DNA of 64,000 nt from Tanypteryx hageni (Eukaryota; Arthropoda; Insecta; Odonata; Petaluridae), in assembly GCA_028673005.1 (NCBI GenBank), contig CM054116.1, positions 71,747,315 to 71,811,314 of the forward strand, read 5' to 3'. A program made the translations under genes and the position numbers. Shown one piece after another: positions 58,331 through 64,000 of the stretch (position 1 is the stretch's first letter; every line of letters starts with the position of its first letter). The notes under the pieces are model-generated. The model saw only the letters and a list, made by a program, of their open reading frames with translations. It did not search any database and was not told where the DNA came from.

Positions 58331-58439
58331 TATTCGCTATCGCAGCCAACTTTTTGTCGTTAAGGTGAAGTCGTTGCACTAAAAACTTTATTGAAGCTCT
58401 TCTATATATTTTCATGGGGAGTCTAAACTATGGAGCCGT

Positions 58440-60180
58440 AAACATTTAATAAAAAGTCAAACCGAAGACAAAAAAGGAGGAACTTTTATAGGAAATAAAA
58501 AGGTTTGAAGTTTTGGACTCCGAAATGGATATCGATATTTTCGAAGCTTTTTTCCGCTCCAAAAATAACGTTTTTAAAATCAAATCTATAGAAGCGTTGC
58601 TGCCAATATTGAATTCACACAGATTTGGTTGATTCCAAATTGGAAAAATTTCTATAAGGCTCCCACGGAGACGAAAATAAGAAAATAAACTCCCGTATTT
58701 TTACATACTTACATTCTTTGAAAATCAGGTTTTCATTATATAAGAAATTTCCACCGAAACGTATTATGCAACGAAAGCAGAAAACTACCAATGCATTATA
58801 ACTATGGCCCGAAAATGGAATATCATTAGGAAAAACGTAATGCAACGAGGTAATTGAGTGAGCTATATATAGTAGAACTAAACGCATTAATTCGAAAACT
58901 GAATATTATTATTTTCCATTACCTTTGCAAAAAATGAAGTGCGAGTCCAATTTAGAGGTGTGCAACGTTTGAGAAAATTCGATGACTAAAGGCTACGATT
59001 TTTTATGTCATACAATGAATGGTTGCGCTTACAATCTTAAGTATTTTAATATAAAGCATTACAAACCGAAAGTGGAGTTCATATTTATCGAGGGAAGGAT
59101 GGAATATATTAACGAACATTCTAAATCACGCAATTATTTCAACCGTATATAATTTTGTTATTTAAAAATTATAAATTTAGATCTTATTCGCATAATTATA
59201 TTCGTGTAGCGCGTATTTTCTCTGTTATCTCATAAATAAATTTTTTAAGAGCACGTATTTTGCACGTATAAACATGGGGATAAATATTTAATAATATTTC
59301 ACATTTAAAACGGTATATTATCAATAATTAAAAGGCATAGAGTGAACCGATCTTTGATATTAAAATAACACGTCCGTATTCAAAGACTCGGTGTCGTACA
59401 TAACAATAATGTTGTCTACGTTCTGAAACCATGTCGAGAGAAAATATTTAAATAGTGTAAATAGTAATAAAATTAATGTTGAATTATGCTTAAATCGGTT
59501 AATTAAAAATTCTACTATTATTAAAAGAAACGACGATTAAGTTCAAGAAATTAGATGCTAAAGTTAAGATTCCATTACTATGACTCTCTGGCCTGAGAAA
59601 GTTTGGAGAGCATTAAAAAATTAATTTTGCAAGAAAAATAATTTTATGCTAATTCCTGAGGGAACCTTTATTTCATTTGTAATAACAGCTAATTCAATGC
59701 GCTGTTAGATACAGAAAAATCTGAAACGTGGTTTCTCCAGTTTTCGAAAGTTTTAAGTTGGTAGTCTCAAAACACTGGTACTTTTTAGACCTGCACTCTT
59801 GGACAGCTATAATACATAGCTGAATAAAGATAAAATGTTTCACGTTATATTTAAAAGATAGCAGAATATATTGGAAATGCTATTACAATGGTGAACTATA
59901 AGCTGCATTAGCCTATGATAATTGGCATTTGAAAAAGACTTTACACGACCATTGGCATCAAAGACCGTTTGATTTCAAACGACCACGGTCATCAAAAAGG
60001 TCAAAAGATGGTGTAGGCGGGAGCTTTGAAAATCGAGGAAAAAACAAAGCGAAATAAAGTAGAACCATAATAAGCAAAAATTATCCGGATGAAAAAAATA
60101 TTGTCAGCTCATGAAAGCCTCTCTCGCCTTTATTTTCATCTAGAATCCATTCCCTCGGATATTTTGTTTAAGCCTTTTAT
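58440..60180. other. AT-rich DNA, no gene seen
   Basis: No motif or boundary was recognised. Confidence 0.4.
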
Positions 60181-61640
60181 TTTTGGAGCGGAAGATTGAT
60201 TTTTTCCACCACGCAATTTTTGCAAAAGAAAACAAGGTCACGTAGCTTTCCATTGAACGAATCCCTGGTGATTTCGCATCGCGAGGACTCAACGGCCGTT
60301 TATCACACCGCGCAAAAACATACAAGTTCCGGACGGCGTACACTCCTTTCTCCTATCTTTCCCTCCCCCTTGCAACCAACCTCTTTTAGATTTACGAACT
60401 TTCGCATAAACACACGAAGACGGAAAGAGAGAGAGAGAGAGAGAGTACAGGGGTCCGACACTCTTTTCACCCATCCGCGCACCTGGAGCGCAAACTTAAT
60501 ATCCACTCGGGGATTAAGCAACCGGCGCCGGACGCCTCCCCTGGCGGATTCGACAGCAATTAAAGCTTACAAGTCGGACCTTCCGAGAGAGGGTGTGAGA
60601 GGGAGGGAAGAGAATGAATCAGCAGGGTGGATCCCAAATGGAAAGCGCTTTCTATTTTGGAAATGCAAGAGGGTTCGAAAGGAAAAGAAAGGGTGGCAGC
60701 CAGAGAGGAGAAAGTGGAGAAGGGATATCGAAGAGGACGGAGGAAATGAGAGAGAGAGAATGCGAAATAAAGAGGCGGGGAGGGGGAGGTGGGTAGGGAC
60801 GGTTGGAGGAGGGGGCGGAGAGAAGTTAATCAAAGAAACGTGGTGGGAGGTACGGATTGGAATATTGTGCGGGAATGGGAGGAAAGGGATGGTGGAGGGG
60901 GGGGAGTGGAGGGAGAGGGATGCGATGGCAACAGGGGCAAATGATAAGGGAGGAAAAAAGGAAGAGGAAGAGAGAAAATGAAAGGAAGGAGAAGAGGGGG
61001 AGAGCTGGCTCAATGACGTCAGAGCAATGCGGGATCGGAAGAGGATGGGAGAGGGATGAGAAGCAAAAGAACTGAGAACCAAGGAACGAGGAAAAAGTCG
61101 GTTCGGAAAGGGAAAACAAGAAAGACAGAGAGGGAGAGTTAGAGACGCAAAAAGAAGATAAAGCCTAGAAATGGCGAAGAAAATTAGGAAAGAGAATTTC
61201 GATGAGGGAAAAAAACAATCGTCGAGGGGTGGGTCGAAGCGTGAAAATGGCATTGAAGGATCGCGAAAGATCGGAGAGAAAAGAATGTTTTGAGGGAAAG
61301 GAACGCAGACCGAGAGGAGAGAGTGAGGAGTCGAGTTTCGGGTTGGCCGCAGAAAAAAAATCAGGCTCCGGTCGACGGCGACTCGAGAAAAATTGCCAAA
61401 TATCGACGGAACGGAGCATACGGGCGATACCCATTTTTTCGGCGGGAAATTTTACGGAGAGAATTTGTAAATAGACCGAAATATATAAAGGGCGGGGAGA
61501 ATACCCGAAGAGGAAGGAAGATTTTTGGAAGGATTCCCAAAAAAAACAGAGCACAGAATGGTCTGGTGTAAAATAGTAATTTCCCAAAGCTGGGAAGAAG
61601 ATGGTGGAGAAAATAGCGAGGAGAGGCAAGGAAATGGTAA
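60181..61640. other. GC/purine-rich block with open frames on both strands
   Basis: Includes a (GA) run at 60426-60445 and a CRE palindrome at 61014-61021. Frames of up to 261 codons are Arg/Glu/Gly- or Ser/Phe/Pro-rich and mirror each other, so none is called. Confidence 0.35.
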
Positions 61641-61689
61641 ATAATTTAAGGGAGATAAGCAGGGCGTGATGAGAAAGGAAATAAAAGTG

Positions 61690-62560
61690 AAATCGTGGAT
61701 AAGAAAAAGGCGAAAGAAGGAGATTGAGATAGGAGAGAGAGGTAGGCGGATTTAAGGAGTAGTAAAGGGGAGGAGTGAGTAACAGGAGGGGAGAGGAGAG
61801 TCAGAAATAGTAGTTTTTTGAGAGGGTAGGTGTGGAACAGTTTGGGACAGGAGAGATAGGGCAGAGACGGAGGGAGAGGAGAGAGAGAGAGAGAGGGGAT
61901 GGAGAGAGGGAGGATGGGGAGGGAGAGAGAGGATAGAGAGGGAAAGGTGATAGGGAAAAGGAGGGAAGGATAAGAGAAAGGAGAGAGAAGAGATGGAGAG
62001 AAAAGATGGAGAGGAGAGAGAGGGGATGATAGAGAGGAAGAGAATAGAGGGGAGAAGGGAGAGAAAAGAGAGAGGGGCGAAGGTAGAGATGGGAGGAGAG
62101 AGGGGGAAGAGGAGAGAGGGATAGAAAAAGAGGGAGAGTGGGTGGAGAAAAGGATAGGAGAGAAAGGAAGAGGGGAAGGCGGAAGAGGAGAGATAGGGGG
62201 AGAGGAAATATAGGAAAAGTAGAGGAGAGAGAGAGAAAGGGAGAGTAGAGAAGGAGAGAGGGGGAGAGCCGGGAATGGGAGATGAGAGTGAGGTAGATGA
62301 AAGAAAGGGAGAAAAGAGGGGAGAGGAAAGAGATGGAGAGGACAGAAAGGGAGAGAAGAAAGGTGGGGGAAATTGAGCAAAGAGAGGATGAGGGAAATGG
62401 GAGGATGCCTGGGAATAGGATAAGGGAGGACGGACGAGGATAATGGTTTAGGCAGAAAAGGGGCGAGGGCTAGGGAGGCGAATAAAAAGAACACACAGGG
62501 CGGGATCGAGAGGAGATGAGGGAATCTTGAGTGGAAGAGAAGTATAGGAAATAGGAGGCA
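61690..62560. repeat. Second GA/GGA low-complexity array
   Basis: Plus-strand GGAGAGA and GGGAGAGA words dominate. The 354-codon minus-strand frame is a shadow of the repeat. Confidence 0.9.
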
Positions 62561-62689
62561 CGGAATCCCCCCCAGGGGGAAGAGGGTGGTGGTTGTAGCG
62601 CGCGGAGGTGGTTTTTTGGGTTTACGGGGATAGGGAGGAAAGAGGTTTTTGGAGGTGTTTCCACTCCACGGATCAATCAAGGGGAGGGA

Positions 62690-64000
62690 TTCGACCCTCG
62701 GCCTTGACATGGCACCCGATGCAGCGGCGGGGGTTGGTCGATAAGGGAAAGCGCGGCACCCCGACTGCTCCTATCCCCCTTATTCTCCCATCCACCATAC
62801 CTTTAAAACCGTCATCTTCCCTATTCCTCTCTATCTCTCACTCCTTTACACACTCTGCTCACGGCGCTAGCCCGCCACCTCGTGCTCTCCCATTCTCCTC
62901 CGCCACCCATCCCTCCCCCTCCCCGCCGGCCGTGACTTCCCCTCCCCCACCCTCCCTGCCTCTCCCCCTTCTCTGAAGCGATCCGCCGGAAACGCGGAAG
63001 AAGTCAGCGACCATCAGGCGGGCCGCATAAAGAAAAAAATATTTAAAAAACACGTAAGCGATGAATTTTTCGTCGGACGGACGTGCAACGAAAGTACAAG
63101 GAACAAACATCCTTTAGAAAAAAAACAAAAAAATGATTTAAAAAAACCGCCACCCGCAAATCTCTACCATCCGGTTCGGGGAATTTTGGAAGAGAGCATA
63201 GTCTGGGCGCCCCCCCCCCCCCCCCCCCCAAAGGACGAAAAAAATCGACTGCGATAGGCTAAAGGGGATGATTCCCGGCGAGTTAGGGGGGGGGGGGAAT
63301 GAGAGAGAATGTACGCGTACGTTAGGGTTGGTTCAGGAGTGAGAGAGAGAAAAGGTAGGAGGGGGAATGAGAAAGAGAGATAGGATAGGAGGTGAAAAAA
63401 GCGAGAGCGGAGGAAGATGAGGAGCGAAGAGGGGCGAAGAGGAATAAGGGTTGGGTAAAGAGGGTTGGTATTGGATAGTGATAGAAGGGACGGCGTATAA
63501 GGGGAAGGAAGGAAAGGAGGGAGGGAGTAGAGGCGCGAAGGGCTGGGTAGAGAGAGAAAGAGATGTCTGCTCCACGTTGCTGCGGCCCGGATCAATAGCG
63601 AGGCAAGGCTGGAAGGCAGGCACGGGGCGGCCCCGGATAGCGCGCAGCTCTGGCCGCGATGAAGGAGGGAGGGAGAGAGAGAGTTTCCTCCCCCCCCCTC
63701 CAGGTTCCATACCCTACTACGCTCCCTCCCATGCTATCCCCTTTCGATGCGCGCGTCCTCTCCCAACAGTCGTCCTGATTCCCCTCTGCAACCCACTGAC
63801 ACATCTCCCCTGTTGAGGGGGGTTAGGGGAAGGGATCTCCTGGCTCCTGCGCCCTACCTAACTCTCTCTCTCCCACCCTGCCCTATGATTCATACCGCAT
63901 CGAGAAGCCCTCTCCGGCACACGCCGCTCCTCTATACCTTCCCTCCGCCCCCGTGCGAATCTCTCTCTCACTCTCCTTCTCTAACTCTATCTCCCACTCT
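62690..64000. other. GC-rich block to the window end with homopolymers
   Basis: CT-rich at 62760-62975, GA-rich at 63330-63570 and CT-rich again after 63770. It holds a 20-base C run and a 12-base G run. It could be a 5' regulatory region, but no exon is supported. Confidence 0.4.
63210..63229. repeat. Poly(C) run, 20 bases
   Basis: Uninterrupted C20, followed 56 bases later by G12 at 63286-63297. Confidence 0.95.

Noticed and set aside
60196..60981. 261-codon plus-strand frame
   Set aside because: Arg/Glu/Gly-rich product of purine-rich DNA; the opposite strand is equally open.
61646..62710. 354-codon minus-strand frame
   Set aside because: Low-complexity Ser/Pro/Leu product of a GGAGAG tract, with no domain and no splice context.

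Overview
The window looks like arthropod (probably insect) nuclear DNA. It is AT-rich and intron-rich, carries two neuronal-type host genes, and is crowded with broken transposons. There are no operons or ribosome-binding sites. All gene models here come from reading frames, splice signals and protein motifs alone.

Host genes. (1) 5249-7019, plus strand: the last three coding exons of a disks-large-associated protein (DLGAP/GKAP family, vulcan-like), a postsynaptic scaffold. (2) 45666-49566, minus strand: the last four coding exons of a K+-dependent Na+/Ca2+ exchanger (SLC24/NCKX, closest to Nckx30C). In both genes the exons join in phase and the 5' exons lie outside the window or were not found. 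A few weaker exon candidates (16.1 kb, 37.0 kb, 38.5 kb) are listed with low confidence.

Mobile DNA. 1-1640: a minus-strand Jockey-like non-LTR element (gag-like ORF1 plus start of the endonuclease). 2733-3414, 52274-52759 and perhaps 26852/34424: elements whose inverted repeats begin TACCGTATTT or similar. 13528-15806: a hAT element with an exact 8-bp target duplication, holding a smaller nested hAT. 20769-23524: a nearly complete hAT element with a ZMYM/TTF-type transposase, lightly damaged. 23762-24560: a foldback-like structure around a 39-bp minisatellite. 24838-25270: 3' end of a CR1-like element. 25560-25905: Penelope-like reverse transcriptase relic. 26240-26510: tRNA-derived SINE. 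29313-32935: a CR1-group element with PHD-type ORF1 and EN-RT ORF2, interrupted by a 142-bp tRNA-SINE-like insertion that carries a hammerhead-like fold. 33941-34215: palindromic MITE. 35736-35984: hAT MITE with exact target duplication. 46138-46311 and 49844-50600: hairpin and mariner-like elements inside the exchanger gene.

The right-hand 14 kb (about 50-64 kb) lies upstream of the last exchanger exons and is probably its intron or 5' region. It alternates AT-rich DNA with GC-rich blocks. From about 56.3 kb it becomes strongly purine-rich on the plus strand, with GA microsatellites up to about 1 kb long. The long open frames there are low-complexity shadows.

The most interesting signal is a recurring hammerhead-ribozyme-like architecture (CTGANGA core, one extra base, short stem II, GAAA or a decayed form, minimal palindromic stem III) at three places: a fresh 142-bp SINE-like insertion (29.8 kb), an inverted pair (46.2 kb) and a decayed single copy (13.4 kb). 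A Penelope-like RT relic, from a class known to carry hammerheads, lies in the same window.
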